Of a stretch of DNA of 64,000 bases, positions 1 through 14,100 are shown piece after piece. Below the pieces are notes generated by a model. The model was given only the letters and a program-made list of their open reading frames with translations. It was not told the DNA's origin and made no database searches. Within the stretch, counting starts at the first letter, position 1, and each line of letters starts with the position of its first letter. This DNA comes from Fasciolopsis buskii (taxonomy: Eukaryota > Platyhelminthes > Trematoda > Plagiorchiida > Fasciolidae). The position numbers and the translations under genes are program-made. The DNA lies in NCBI GenBank assembly GCA_008360955.1, contig LUCM01004960.1, positions 161,215 to 225,214 of the forward strand, written 5' to 3'.

Positions 1-605
1 GAATGTGCACGGAAGATGCACTTGAGGCAGAAATTCGGACGGTTAGAAGAACGTTTATCGAAAGAGGATTCCCAGGACAACTGGGTGATAACGTAATGGA
101 GACAGAAAAGGCCATTCTCAGGAGGTTGGCGTTAGAGACAAAGCCAGTACAAATGCTTCTGCCATTGAAAGATGATACGCTAGTAGAAACCGCACGAAGA
201 ACAGTGGCTAGCGCTATGAATAAGACACCTTAAGCAGACAAGCAATAAACCCTGTCAAAATAACGCCCGTGGTGTCACCTCGATCGAAGGACAAAGGTCC
301 TGTTTCTGAATCTTCGAATTTTGCTTATTCGTTCGTGTGTTCTTGTGGGGCAATACTCATCGGCCTCACGACCGGGCGCCTTTCTGAACACATCCGTGAC
401 CACCACCCACCATGATTCGGCACTGGAACAATTAAATTGCCTAATAGTGGAGTCACTTCACACCTAGCCCAGACTACCCACACCGTGAATGTGACACATG
501 CTTTTCGGATCCTGTATAAGATCAGGGGTTCACCGGTCTAGGTTAGCAAAGTGTCGCCTCTCGAGCACTGGGGAAACTGTCCCGATTTATAAATTCAAAA
601 TGGAC
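1..605 (+). mobile_element. Penelope-like element remnant (RT C-terminus plus GIY-YIG endonuclease)
   Basis: The first open stretch (3-233) looks like the region after the reverse-transcriptase core of Penelope-like elements: a helix with an 'FIERGFP' turn, then an 'LPLKDDTL' block resembling the usual LPFKGD box. After a stop at 231-233 the coding trace resumes. At about 311-415 it reads 'FAYSFVCSCG' followed by 'LIGLTTGRLSEHIRDHH', which fits a GIY-YIG nuclease core (with the Tyr of YIG changed to Leu). The stretch at about 416-600 continues in the style of the family's C-terminus ('THTVN..HAFRILYK', then 'AKCRLSSTGE'). Stops at 231-233 and 413-415 and frame changes show it is dead. The 5' part lies outside the window. 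The RT plus GIY-YIG pairing is characteristic of Penelope-like elements; the assignment is by motif only. Confidence 0.72.
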
Positions 606-622
606 GTCGAAGGTACAAAAGA

Positions 623-828
623 ATAGTAGTAGTAGTGGTAGTAGTGATGGTAATAGTAGTGGTAGTAGTAGGAATAGTAATAGTAGTGTTAGCAGTAATA
701 GTAGCAGTATTGATAGTAGCAGTAGTAGTAATAGTAATAGTATTAGTAGTAATAGTAGTATTAGTAGCAGTGGTAGCAGTAATAGTAGTAGTAGCAGTAA
801 TAGTAGTAGTAGTAATAATAGTAATAGT
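623..828. repeat. Interrupted AGT/TAG triplet repeat
   Basis: About 200 bp of imperfect AGT triplets with AAT, GGT and AGC variants. It produces long spurious open frames (poly-Leu, poly-Val, Thr/Ile) on both strands, which are not genes. It begins within about 20 bp of the last recognisable Penelope-like coding trace, so it may be linked to the 3' end or target of that element. Confidence 0.9.
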
Positions 829-3800
829 TGTTGTCGTTGCTGTTGCCAACCCACTGTTCTCGATGTAGTTACAGGTCTTCGATTGTTTCCGTAATCGGAA
901 CGTTGGCAAAATTGCGGTGCCTTCTAAAAAACATTCTTTGTTGTTCCATATTTAACTCCTTCGCGGAGTCGATAAGCTCAAGCGTATCTTCGATTCTGTA
1001 TCTTACCATCTTTCTCATTATGGTCAGTGGGAATTATGAAGCGGCCATGAGAAGCGCTGACGGTTGCATGAGATTTATGTCGTAGCTATATAATGTAGAT
1101 TGGATCCATAGTGCTTAATAAAGTCTGCCATTTATTCTATCTTAATTTTTTATTTAATGTTTTACGGCACTAATATGCAGCGTAGTATACTACAGTAGTG
1201 CTGCAGTATATTATAAACCTGCCCGAATGGGAAAGTCAATGGTGGTTGCAGTAATCGAGCCGACCACTCCGACGGTCTCAAATGTAAATATCTCCGTTTC
1301 GTGACCACCGCGGATGCACCAACTTTGTAAAGACACCCCTGATCTACACTCATTCTCGAAGTAGTCCGAGATAAACTGCTCCCAGGGAGATAGGGAGCTG
1401 TTGCCTAGAAAAGAAGAACATTCTATCTCGGATCAGGCTATACATTGGAAAAGTGTGATCTTAGCAGTTTACCGAATTCCGCTGATGTCTAGGCCACGGT
1501 TCATTAGAACTGTTTACAGCTCCCTCATGAACGAGGGCATTCGGTATTCTTTAAATTGATCAGCCCTGAAAACTGCAATCAACATGCACCTGTGCTGAAT
1601 CATTACACAAGTAGTGCGTAAGACTGTATCAGTAATAGGATAGCTCCTCATTAGCAAAACAGTCTCTGGGGGGGGCAAGCTTGTGATATATATATATATA
1701 TGCATATACATATATAAATTAGGGGTTAAAAGGCGTACACTGAATTATAACGTCACTGTTATATATATATATATATATATAATGTGTATATATACGGTAT
1801 AGTTCATTGCACGGGTTGGTGTTCCTCGATTCCCCGTATCCACATCGACAGTTATCCGCAGTGATCCACGATTGGTCGGTGGGCCGTACACTTCCCGGTA
1901 GCGTTATTTGAGAGCTTCCAGACGGGATATCCAGGGGACGAACAGTTTTTGTCTTTGGGCATCTGTTAAGGATTAGCTACTGTGGAACTAGCAAGCAAGA
2001 CCGTGAAGTCTTTGCTTCCTACACAATAGTCTTTGTAGTTCATGGTATAGTGCACAACGTTTTGCAGCCTATAAAATCTAGCAAGTGACCAAGACGTCGT
2101 CTCACGCAATGCCCACGGCCGGCACACCTTTTATAGTTAGTCTGGATAGCTTAGTGCTCAACATGTTCCAGTCACAATTGCTGGCAGGAATAGTAGTGAG
2201 CAGTCACTGCGAATATTTCCTCAGGTTTTCCGGACAACGGATAAACTTTATTATCCTTAGTGTTCATTATCGAACCAACTAGCCTCAATGTGTCCCATGG
2301 CTGCATCAGGGAAGTAGGCAGACGGCTGTCCCTGACATCAAAAGTGAGCACAATCCGGCTGCTCAAACCAAATTTGTTCAAACAATGCAATCTTGTTTAT
2401 TAATATGTTCACCAAAATCTTAGGTACGCTGATTTCCCGGTCTGCGTCTACTTTCATTCTTTCATCGATTATTCATGCTTCCGTTTTTTTCACTCCTGTC
2501 TTACTACTTTGCGTAACTGCGCATTTCTGAGACAAGTTCAGCTTACACCAGTGTTAACAGAATCGGTTGATTTTCATGGTGTCTAGATACTGGAAACTCG
2601 TCCAATGCCTATTCGCGGTAAACAACTGGTCTTATCTTTTCTTTGTAACTCAGCCTTGTGTATGTAAGTGCTAGAGCCCAAGATATTGAAAAGACATTTC
2701 TTCGTGCTATTTTGTTTTTTATTGATTCGAAGAGCGAATTCTAGTGTGCACCACAAAGGTTTACGATCTACACATCAGCACATGTTCCTGCCCCAGTAAC
2801 CCACATAAGGGTCCATCCGTGACGACCGGCTAATAACTGGGTAAAATAAGTGTCTGATTCCTATGATCTCGATTTTTCCAATGTGAATTTGACCTCGGAA
2901 GAGGGTGCAACTTCTGGCTCCGTCCACGGGAACAAACACATCAAAAATGTGAGTACTGTAAATCTGTTTCCGTGGCCCGTCCAGTTTCTTTCATTTTAAC
3001 CGGAAAGGGTCAAATCGTCTCTCGGGCACTATGTTGGATGTCGCAAAATCAGTGTTTTTTTCTCCTCCCATTTTTGACCTCTGATTAGCATCAAGAGTCT
3101 CTTCCTAGCCCAAACACTACACTGCTGCTAAACCAGTAACCCTCTGAATTGCTGTACAGGTTTGAAATCGAAAACAATATTCAGACTTCCATAAACATGA
3201 CTCTACCGAGGATCATTTCGTTACAAGCTGACATGGGTCGCAATTCTGAAACAATTTTTCGGTTGGAATCTAGCAATCAGAAACATTTACAGTATCCCAA
3301 CGATAGTCACTTTGTCGGGTTACATCTGACAGTTTGATCAACTCACCAATCGCATACCGGTTGCACCGTAGTCCGTCACCAATACAAATTCGAATACCGG
3401 GCAGCTTTCTGAGACAACTCCGGTTGATGCCTGCAATAGGGACTAATGGAATTGATCATTGACGAAAAATTTGTGGATATTGTTTGCATATAATTAGTCA
3501 TATTTCCCCCATTGTACCCGTCTCTTCAAATTTATCCAGACCGTTTGACGGTGTGGCAATCTAAGTGTGACCATTTCAACAGTCGAAAAAATGCTTGGTT
3601 GTTTAACTATCCCATGGAGTTATTGAATTCCCTTGTCGCATTTGGGCTTCACCATCCGTAAGTTAATTAACTCAAATTTACCTAACATATACCCAGGTGA
3701 TGGTCCATCGAAATAAAATTTCCAAATCTGTGATACTTCGAATTTTTCTGAATTTTTGTATCTTTATGTTCTGGCTATCATAACGCAACGGAATCAGGTA

Positions 3801-4820
3801 CAAGTGACCTAACTGGGTCCAATCATCCCATTTCGAAATACAAAATAGCCCGAGTCAGTTGTGCTCACTTGAACATAGTGCGGTTGGCAAATTAAGATTT
3901 ATTGCTGTCAACACCATTGTAGAAATTGCCCCTTCTATTGAGTAACATTCATACTTTGACTGAACCTATTGTCCACGAGAATAAGAAGTTTTTCCGATCG
4001 GTTCATTTTCACACCTAAATCAGACGGAAAGTTCGACTGGTCTAACTTTATCATGTTAATTACTAAGACGAGATATTGAAAACGTCCACGAATGTCATCA
4101 ACCCCGTCGTCCAGTTCTTCACTCTTTGATCTGTTGAATTCAAGTCTCGAGTGCGACTGGCCCAACTCACTTCCAACTCACTTGAAACGCGCCAACATTA
4201 TGCACTATTTATTCAGTCTAACGCGCTTGAGTGGTGCCATGAGCAGATGTGTTCATGTGTGTGTACATTCGCTTACATCCTACCGTTCACACGTGACCAA
4301 CAGCCACGTATGTTGCGCGTCTGACAAACAACCGCCATATGATTCTGCTACCACATGCAGCCACATGGTTTGGCCCGAAAACATCTTTTGACATTTTATT
4401 ATTTAGATAGTTGTTTTGTCGAATGCATCTCCTGGTGGAACGGTAGTCAGGCCAACAGGCTCCCTTGCCTGGCTCTTTGACACCAATGTGACAGATTCGT
4501 TGAGCTCATACTTTCCTTTGTCTCTGGATTCGCTTGTGTTTGTATAGATGTGGGTGTTGGTAGGTATCCGAGTCTGTGCAGCTTGTGGGGACATACAACA
4601 GATATGTCGTCGCATGTCTAGGCAAACAAATCTATAAACATCGACTGGTATACCAACCTAGTAGAGTTATCAAAAGACGGGTCATTTGGCCTCGGTGCAG
4701 TATCTCAGCGTCAGGTCCTAGTTTTTAAACATTCATTTGTAATACACACCACAGTGGCTGAATGATGACTGAATGACTGGGTGGCTGGCTTGCATGAACT
4801 GTGAGTGAGGGCGCAACAGA
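829..4820. other. Intergenic DNA upstream of CAP gene 1
   Basis: No coding exon or RNA gene could be recognised here. The stretch is ordinary, moderately AT-rich, with two short AT/TATA microsatellites (1685-1716 and 1759-1795). A single CACGTG hexamer lies at 4290-4295. Short open frames are scattered on both strands with no recognisable domain. Confidence 0.6.
1685..1795. repeat. Two AT-dinucleotide tracts
   Basis: Runs of alternating AT at 1685-1716 and 1759-1795, separated by about 40 bp of ordinary sequence. Simple sequence with no sign of function. Confidence 0.85.
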
Positions 4821-5081
4821 GTGAAATAGGGAGAGAAAGATCGAGAAAGAGATAACAGGTGAGTGAGTGAGAGAGAGCATGCGCTCACCGGTTTTGGGTT
4901 CACATCGTGTCACATGCTGATACGTCCTTTTTACTGTGCCATATTGCGTGGGTTTCTGTGAGACGTAGTCTAGTGGCACGGGGATACAATTCAGATTGCT
5001 CGAGCTTCTCTTAGCAACCGTTCGTGCACAATCAGCGTCCCTCGAATCAGTGCACTTTCGAGGAACATGATTAACAGCACC
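4821..5081 (+). promoter_or_regulatory. Putative 5' flank/5'UTR of CAP gene 1 with a GA-rich tract
   Basis: About 200 bp before the predicted start codon is a purine-rich tract (about 4822-4880) made of GAGA, GAAAGA and GAGTGAGTGAGAGAGAG runs. No TATA box is obvious between it and the ATG at 5082. GA-rich tracts near starts are common in animal promoters, but no specific factor can be claimed from sequence alone. Confidence 0.25.
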
Positions 5082-5122
5082 ATGAATTCGGTAAACCAGG
5101 AAGCTCTGACGGCTCATAACCG
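5082..5122 (+). CDS. CAP gene 1, coding exon 1
   Basis: It encodes M-N-S-V-N-Q-E-A-L-T-A-H-N and the first two bases of Arg14, and ends at a good GTGAGT donor (phase 2). The AHNR end is the first conserved helix of CAP domains and matches exon 1 of gene 2 (LNAHNR). The ATG at 5082 is the only start giving this short N-terminus. An untranslated first exon further upstream cannot be excluded. Confidence 0.82.
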
Positions 5123-8100
5123 GTGAGTTGCCGTTTTTTGTTTTCGGCGGAATAACGCATTTCTAAACAAATTCATTGTTTCGTGGATAAGAGCCGTGCT
5201 TGATTAGCGGTGCATCAAAAAATCGATATGAAATTGATTTATTCTCTGAGCCCAGAATCTACCAATCCATGCAACTCTCTTGAATCGAAGCTTAGTCTGA
5301 CAGATTGTGCATAATTTTTATCATAGATATTTTCATTTGGTTTGTTACACGTAAATTTTTTTATTAGTTAGGAACTAAATATGGAGAAAATAGTTGACGT
5401 ACAGTTGAAGTTTTACGTAGCACTGGTGTGGTCTGTAAATCGAGTACTGGGAAAGTAAACTGGCGTTGATGTGTCCGCAACTGATTCAACTCTATAGTGG
5501 TATTGTATACAAATCTTGTACAATTGTAAGGTTTGTGCACTCTGTGTTAGAAAATACTCCATGATTGGTACTTAGGGTTGGTTTTGCATGGCTAAGGTCA
5601 AATAGACAGTTTTCTGACCGTAGTGTAGGTAAAAGATACCTTTTTCTGTCTAACATCGGGGAGAAAAACTGATTGAATTTGGAAATATCAATTAGCCGAG
5701 AAGAAATCATCGGTGGTTTTGTCATAGTTTATTCTCGGTGTTTAGCTTCTTTTTGATAGAGGAAGAGTTGTTTTTTTGAACGTTGGTTCTTTAGCCAATG
5801 AAGTTCAACTAACAATTTAAAAATACAGGAAGGACTCTACAGCTGTCTTCGTCTTGGTTGGGAATCACCCGCGGTGCCTAAGCATCGCTCTGAAACTTAG
5901 CGGTGAGTATAGATTTCTGGGGAATTACCGTAGCAGATGGTTTGTTTCTTTTACCAGCCAGTGTGAATGCTTGACGATCCATATAATCAAAGCGTAACCA
6001 CTAGGTATCGATAGCACGAGATTAGGGTTGAAAAAATGGCTGAGCGACCTGTGGACTGAACAATACAGGAGAACGGAGATAAATGGGTTGGGTGCCGTGG
6101 TGCAACACTACACAACGTGGGTTGAAAAAGCCAATCTATTAGATGTCATCAGGCTCAGACCAGATTAGCTATTTTAGCGTGGCCATGACTCGGGCCCGAG
6201 GATATGCAGAATGATTCCTTCAGCACCTGAAATGAACATAAGTAGGGGTCAACTGCTGTTCACCATCGCCCCACGAGCGTGCAAATTTGTGACGGATAAG
6301 TGCAACTCCACGTGATGAAGGTCGACAGACCGTTGAGGAGCTGCCCGATGGCGTTTGGCTAGGACATTGGATTTAAATTCGTTCTTCCCGAGTTCTCGTC
6401 CCAGTTCCGGCTCGGTAGATAAGCACTGCTGATGATTACAAACAAAAGAAAAACAGCTGTATGGAGCTTTTCTAGTTTCAGAATGGCAAACTAAGCGCTG
6501 ATGGTGAATTATTTCATAAAAGGGTCACGACGAGGATCAGTGTCCTCCTCGTTTTCAAATCTGACAGAAATGACAAGACATCCTGATACTAATGTTAAGA
6601 CCTACCTTAAAATCCTACAGCACCGGACTACCCACACACTGACAATTGTGAAACACCGCAGTAGGAAATCGGCTTTCATTGAGAAGAATTGTAGGACACA
6701 TCTAAATAACTGTGCCTAACGGAATGCGAACTATCGATCCCACGGTAAAATAGACAAGTTGACAAGTACTACCGGTTCCTGCGACGTCAAATCTTACTGA
6801 AAAACAGCTAAGAGATCTTCAATCCGTTAAGAATTCGATCCTTTTTCTCAACCTCTAATACTCAATGGCAAAAACCACAATTTTTCGAACATCTGCAACT
6901 TATGATTCGATTAAAATGAAACGACATATTTTGTTTCTTTGAGCCTCTATCAGTAGGTTCTCCCTTCCCCCATTGGAGTGTTCCCTAGTTATTTTTCCGG
7001 GCCTACTTTATTAAGGCCTGTCTGCCATTAGTCGTATGTTTTTTTATTGGTGTTTGCTTTCATATTGATAAATAATTTGAATTGGATATCGATTTTCGAG
7101 GAACAATTCTCCAAATTCTACTCACCTCCTACATAACGATTCTCTCTTCTTCTACTCATTCAGAATATAGACTGATCATTTCTACTTTCGTATTGACTTT
7201 ATTGGCAAATCCACCTGTCTATATTATGTACGCATTCCGTTTAACAGGAAAGATATTATGAGGTGCATTCAGGGTTTACCAAATGAAGTTACTTCGACAA
7301 ATATCCACCGTTTACTTGCTTACGCGTTGACACTGATAGTCCTTTGCGACTTGCCATAGTCCAATTTTTTCGTCTCGCTGTTGAGTGAAAGGTGAATTAC
7401 TTAACTTACAAAATTGTATCATGCCATGCCATATAGCACAATCGTATCCCGATAATTTCTTTATTGTTATTAGCAAAACAGTAAAGTGCTGTTTTATTCG
7501 TTCTTCGAAAACTCGATACGTGTCTATTTCCAAACAGATGTAAGATTCCAAAACTATTGAACAAACCCCTTGGACTGGGTAAATTGCCAACGTTTTATGA
7601 AAACTGGTCGATTGATTTTTCAAAATTACTAATTTCAAATGCATGATTTCGATTTATTTGACGTGAATCAATTCAGCAGAATATTTTCTTACCTACTAAA
7701 ATGGTCAGATAAAAAAACAAAATGTTCAAATCCGAATTTATTCGGAATTAGGAACGGGAAATGGTATACAAAATCCCCGACAGGACGTATGATTCCAGTT
7801 TGACCCAGCCGTGGTACGGATCATGATCCCAGCTTCTATTCACACAAACTGTTTAATCACATAACCTGATCAACTGTTTTGCGACGAATATCGAAGGTTG
7901 TAGAATTGCAGTTTGTTCCGGAATATTTAACGGGCACGGAAGGGATAATGTAGCTTCAAATTTTATTGATTCTGTCATGCAACAGAAATTATGGTTTGGA
8001 TGACTTATCAGAAATGCTCTATTGTCCCGAATTTTGATTTGGAAAAATGTAGTTCCAAGTTGCTTCAGCTTATCCGCACTACGGGATTATTTTCAACCTA

Positions 8101-11100
8101 CCTTGGCCGTTCGTATACTTCATATTCCTTTGGCAATACAGAGGACGGTTGTGGCTCACTTCTGGCCTGTGAGGTTTGAATTTGGTGATATATCTGCAAA
8201 TTTATCACAGACGAAGAGGTTTTCAAGCAGTCGATTCGTGCGCCGAAAAACAATGCCGGATACCAACAGTTTTTGTCCTATCTTGATAGAAAACTAGGGC
8301 ATTTTGTCACGTCCCAGTGCATCATTTCGAAATTTTTGTAAGCCAGTGAATAGTGTCTGGTATTCGTAATGCCTTCCGTTATTCTTGCGGGCTGTTTCTT
8401 TAGGACTCACACATCATTAGCCATGTATCCAGTGAAGATATGAATTTATCAAACGTGTAACCCAAATAGCAGTTTACAGCCCGTGTTTGCTTACATGACA
8501 AATTGGCCGGCGCTGATGAGGCGTCAGAAGTCAAAATCGTAAGAATGAATGCTCCCAAGGTCGGTCAAATTCCTCACTAGGCAGTCCTTAGTTGTTCGTC
8601 ATCTCCATACTGCAAATAATGCATAATTTTTGCCTCGTTACTGACGAAGTTGAAATTGAGGATGAGGAATATAAAGCAGCTAACACTGAACTTAGCCAAT
8701 GGTTAATGGAAATCACTTCCTGGTGCGGAAATTTGTACGCGTGAAACAATTTAGTGAGCGAATGAGTTGCTCGAGAGTAGCAGTAAATTGTTGTTGAACA
8801 CGCGCACTGACGACCGGGTAAAGTGGAACGGTATTTTTGGATCTGAAAGACGGGACGATTACTGGAATGTAAATGTTTACACGGGAATTGGACAAGAATT
8901 TCTGAATTTAGTCCAAAGCTGAAAGAAGGTCCCCGTCTATCGGGATTTCACATGTGTGCTAAATACGGTCACAAAGATGTCATTTTGGCCAACAAACATC
9001 TGCCATACGTGGGTGGGAAACCGGTGAAGCAAAAAACAAGTCGACCGACTAACCTTGGATAGAACACTGACCTTCCGATGACCACACCGTATTTTACGAC
9101 AGAGAATGTCTCATTGTTCAAAGCTTTTTCCCCTCACCTTTTAGTCTTATTTACTGATGAAAGAAAAGCGTGCATTGTTTCTAGGAGGGACGTTGCTGTC
9201 AAAAGAGGGCCGTCTATTGGAGTAGCTGGTCGTCGGTGGGAGGAATCGAATTTGCATTCTCAAATCCAAACGTGACGATCTTATCCGCTTATTCATAGGC
9301 TGTCAAAATTGCTTCCGAAACCCATGCAGCTGACCTGTTGGCAAGCTGATCTGATTTCACCGCAGTGGAATGACAATCACACGGATATATTTGGTAGTTT
9401 TTCGTACTCTTCGATGGCTACAATTTTTATCACCGTAGTTGGCAAGCAAAACATTCTGGTCAGATCTCGTGATGTGAACCCATGCTCTCAAATTGCTCAG
9501 AATGATTTTCGCAAAATTTTAAAACAGACGGAGAAGTGAAAAAATATGTGTACATGAATCTCCTGTTGCTTAGCACAATTCAATTACAACCCTATCTAGT
9601 GCAAAGTTCTCAATCTTGCATAATTTCGCACGAATCTGTGTCCAGACCATGTGAAGACGGACGCACAACAAACGAAAATACAATGGCCGAGAAAGAAGAC
9701 ATATATGGACGCAATATGCACAGCCCATCACACGTGACATTTCTTCTATGTTCCATCTCCACCTCATGGGTGACCTATCGGAACCTATGATTCATTTGAT
9801 CAGGTAATCTAACCAACAATGCTGCAGGAGGACGTGAAAGTTGCGTAACCCAATGGTGTTTCGGCGACTGCTTACTCAATTCGCGCACTATTCTGTACAC
9901 TCCGGGGGATCCATTTTCCCACTACGCCACTGATGTCGGTGAGCACTAAGCATTATGCTACACACGCCGCCCGTAGCTAGTTTGGAATCTGGGTTTAGCC
10001 ATCTCTGCTTTGAACAGATTGTCGAAGTAAAATCAATCAAGTAGAGGGCGAAAAGCTTTCGTCTTCGTTCACGCATTTTACCGGGACTGCCTCAGTTTTG
10101 AAAAGGCATTGAATTAGACTTCCTCGGCTGAAACAATATGAGATGTCAACTGGAATCATTTCGAGAACAGTTTAAGGCTAGTGGACGACTCGAAGTCAAA
10201 GCTTTTCTACCCTCTGGACAATAATGTGGCATTTGGAGAAGCTAATACGAAGTCTGACTGAACTGAAATGCTATTTTGTTTTAGTAACCTCAAGGTATAC
10301 CTTTTATTGCCAGTACCTACAGCTCACAGTTTGCCGCTATAATTTTGCAATTGCTGAAGTAGACGCGAATATAGAATGCTTCTATCTAATTTGTCCTCTG
10401 ACTTTCGGCTTTTTGGATCTCAGGTAACGCACCTGAATGAGATGCAGCTTCCATTGCTAGGATATTGTTACATCGAATCAATACGTTGTCAGCTTGGAAC
10501 GTGGGCTCACTGATGCTTCAATCTATAGCCTTGCGCTTTTGACAACTGTGTTCCTCCAACACAAACTATTTTTGTATTTTGAAGCAATAATGCGAATCTA
10601 CATAGCTTCGGTGCATTTCAGGTCGAACTTATCATTTCTTCTAGGTCAGATGGAACCTTGCTGGAAACATGTAATGTAAAATTCAACGGATCTGTAGTCC
10701 ACGGGGCACCATTAGTTCTGAATAGTAGCTTAACTGTGAACAATAATTACCTTGCCCATTGGCCTCCGTATCCGAAACCGGCAGTGCGAATCAAGCAAGA
10801 GGCAACACAGCAGTCCTTGCAAGTTCCATCTACCCTCACTCCAACCGCCGTTACTCGTCGTCTTTAAGGTCGTTGGTTATCCACTGCCAGTTGGAATGTG
10901 GCTGAGCAAGAGGCGGCCTGATCGGGCTAGTTGTGAACGCATGCGTGCCCACACACTGGCTCGGGGACAGAGCAACGCTGCTAGGCAATTCATAGTCCTT
11001 TTGTTTTACGAACTGCCTGCAGACCTAGAGTTAAGGATACGGTTGAAACTGAGCTATGGCGGTCCGATAGATAAAAGGCTTGCCACTTGAAAATCAAAAT

Positions 11101-14100
11101 CTTCAATCTCTGTTCCCCTAGTGACATTCGTGGCAGGCATCGCCCGGTTCGTTATTGTCATCCTAAATGATCCCTTGGCAATCGAAGTTTCAGAGTCAAG
11201 TCAACCTAATTATCCCTCCTGTGTTTTGGTGACTTTTAGATAACATAGGCTAATTTGTTTACAAAATGCTTTTATGAAGAACGGTTCATCTGTTTGCCTC
11301 TTTGTCAGCTAGTCTATCCTGGGTTTCCATTAATTTTCTCTGATAAGTTAACTCGAACACATCGCTGATGCTCCGGAATGAATACTTAAGCCGTCGTTGT
11401 TAGTTTCACTGGAAATCATTGCAAACCAGGAGCTCCTTCTTCCTGGATTATGCTGTCTGACAAGTTGCGTTGCACAACGGCGGCAAACGATGTTTTTGAC
11501 TAGGGAATTCAGCTTCTCTACCTGTATGTACATTACTAAAATTGCATTTTGAAACGTCGTCCATATTCTGCCCCGCTAAATTTCCCCTATTCAGTTATCC
11601 GCATCTTTGAGCTGATCATTTGGCATGTTATTCACCCAGCCCAGGTAGTGACCGAAACTTTCCAGGGACTCTCTTGGCTGCTTGATTTATCGATTTATGC
11701 TGAAACTTTTCCTGAACTTAACTATCGATTTTGTCCATGTGAACAAAGATATAGACGCTTAAACAAAAATCTGAGAAGGCAGCCACTGGAAGCTAGAAAA
11801 AGAGAAGTGCATTGCTGAACTGACAGGTACTTATCTTGTCAAACATTAGGCGAATTTGGCGTTGTTGGTCTCCGTGTACTCATGTATGGCAACATTTACG
11901 GCACACGGAGCAGCTATTTTCCGTGTACGATTAGGGCGGAAAGCTGTGCCTAATGCGGACATCTCATACGAAGATTGAGCAACGCGGTTTCAAATCATTT
12001 TTTTCGACAGTTCATGTGCAATCAGCAAACCAAATTGGAAGTAGCCGTAGGTTTGCGAGGAGTAACAATTAAAGTAGGGCATTGCAACGGAATAAATATT
12101 GCAAGTCGGCCACAAAATGCCACGCAACGTACTCAGATCAAACGTGGAACAAGTGCCAAGAAATTTATGGAGAATGTTCACCTATGTGTGTGAACATGGA
12201 GAACATGGTCCTTCGATCAACCTGCATTTCAATTTGATTCGAATACTGAAATTGGTTTTCGAATACACCCTGTCTCACCATTCAGCACCCAAGTATCGGA
12301 TGGCGACTGACCCGGGTTAGCCTGTGGATCTATGATGGCAAACAACACAACGTGATAACGTGCCTTTCACACCGTAATATCTGCACGTCCGAACGTACTC
12401 GAGCAAGGCACAAGCACGTGGTGACAAAAACGGGAGATTTCGATAGGAAAATTGTTACACAAAAGTACTTCTCGTACAAGGTGGAAAATGTGACTTCATT
12501 TTCGGCTAGTGGGACAAATGCCAAGACCGAGATCATGGGAATAGTGCAACTCGGGTGCTCGCAGCATTTTGGATCCTTGACTTGCACATTCGAATGCGAC
12601 CAGAATGAATTAGTACGACCGAGTTCACGATACCAGTGTCACCTGTTTGGGAAAAAGATTCATTAACAAAAATTATACTCGCCACGCTTGAACATGGCAA
12701 CAGTCCATCCGGTGTTGCGCATTAACCACAACGATGATTGAAAAATCTCAATTTGTTTTTCTCATCAAACTAGTATGACAGAAAGGAAGAGCAGATCCTT
12801 TGGATAAGATACATTTTTGATATCATTGTGACGAAAACTACAAGTAAATTTTGCATTTTTACGAGATTCACTTCTTAAACCAGTGGTTTGATTTTTTACT
12901 CGATCTGTCTGCACCGATTCACGAAGGGTCCAGGAACAGTTACTTTGATCGAGGCTGATCAAGTAGCTAACCTCACTTTTTTCATCTGAGGTCTTTCCGT
13001 TCGAATCCTGGAAAACTTGGTCATTTTTTTCAATTTGTCGGTGTTTAGCAGGCCGAAGGACCATATTTTGAAAATGACCGGGTGATATTTTTCATACGTT
13101 GTCACAAATCGAGATTCGGAAGGTTTTTTGAATGTTGTATTTAAAAAAAAACAACAATGATTGCGGATCCCTTTTTCAGCTATCGAGCTATGCATGGCTG
13201 TCGTCCGCTTGCCTTCGACTCTGCACTGGCCCGATCGGCACAGAAATGGGCGGAAGAGTTAGCAAAAAATCAATGCATGATCCCCAGCGATCAGACCACG
13301 TACGGAGAGAATTTAGCCTATATGGGTCTTACAAAGGAAACACGCTTTACCGGTAAGCATTGGCTATTGCGATCGTTATAATTTCGTCTGGACCGCGCGA
13401 TTACAAACCACAATCATTAACACCAGCAGAACGGAAATACTCATTTTCTAATGTGATAATATCGTACTCAAATTTTGACTTATTTTTCGCCCGGAATATA
13501 GTGGTTTTCGAAGATAAGAAAAATACTAGCGGTATTCAATTTAAGGTAATGATATATTACGAATAGTATCGTTGTCATCTTTATCGCCCGTTATTCGCAA
13601 TAATGACAACGGTATCTAACTTTGGTTGATCAGTCATTCTGATCATTTTTGCAACAATCCAAGGTCACATCACTCCGTTTTTTTGACGTTTGTGCAGACG
13701 GACCCTTTTTCTCGAGAGTGAATTCCATCTGCATCCTGAACTGTCAGATACCTGATAGGACTAAAGAACAATAGGTGAAGTTTGCTTTCATTGATTCGTG
13801 AAAAGAATGGTCATGTGAATCAACTTAACTGTCAGCTTTTGGTTCCGGTGACATCCACAACCTGAACGCCTTTCATTCATATCAATCGCATATCATGTCA
13901 ACAGCCACGATTGTCACGTATGATACATGCTTTCACTAACCTAACTACAACCAGTAATACTGATGATAGCCTGTTTAGAAAGAACCTGTTTAACGAACCA
14001 CTCTGGTGTTACGGTTTAACGGGTTGACCAAATCGGCTAAAGATGGTTGCCAAAAAGAAAGAAAAACAAGTGGGTTAGACTAGCCTTGGTCAAGCGGATT

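Larger units (their letters stand above)
5123..13179 (+). other. CAP gene 1 intron 1 (about 8.1 kb)
   Basis: The donor is CG|GTGAGT and the acceptor CTTTTTCAG|C, phase 2. It contains a partial minus-strand SINE-like copy (about 9175-9300) and an exon-like open frame at 10645-10867, listed separately. A small inverted repeat lies at 12175-12198. No other feature could be supported. Confidence 0.7.

Noticed and set aside
543..909. Long open frames on both strands encoding poly-Leu, poly-Val or Thr/Ile runs
   Set aside because: They are produced by the AGT triplet repeat; no frame has non-repetitive coding content.
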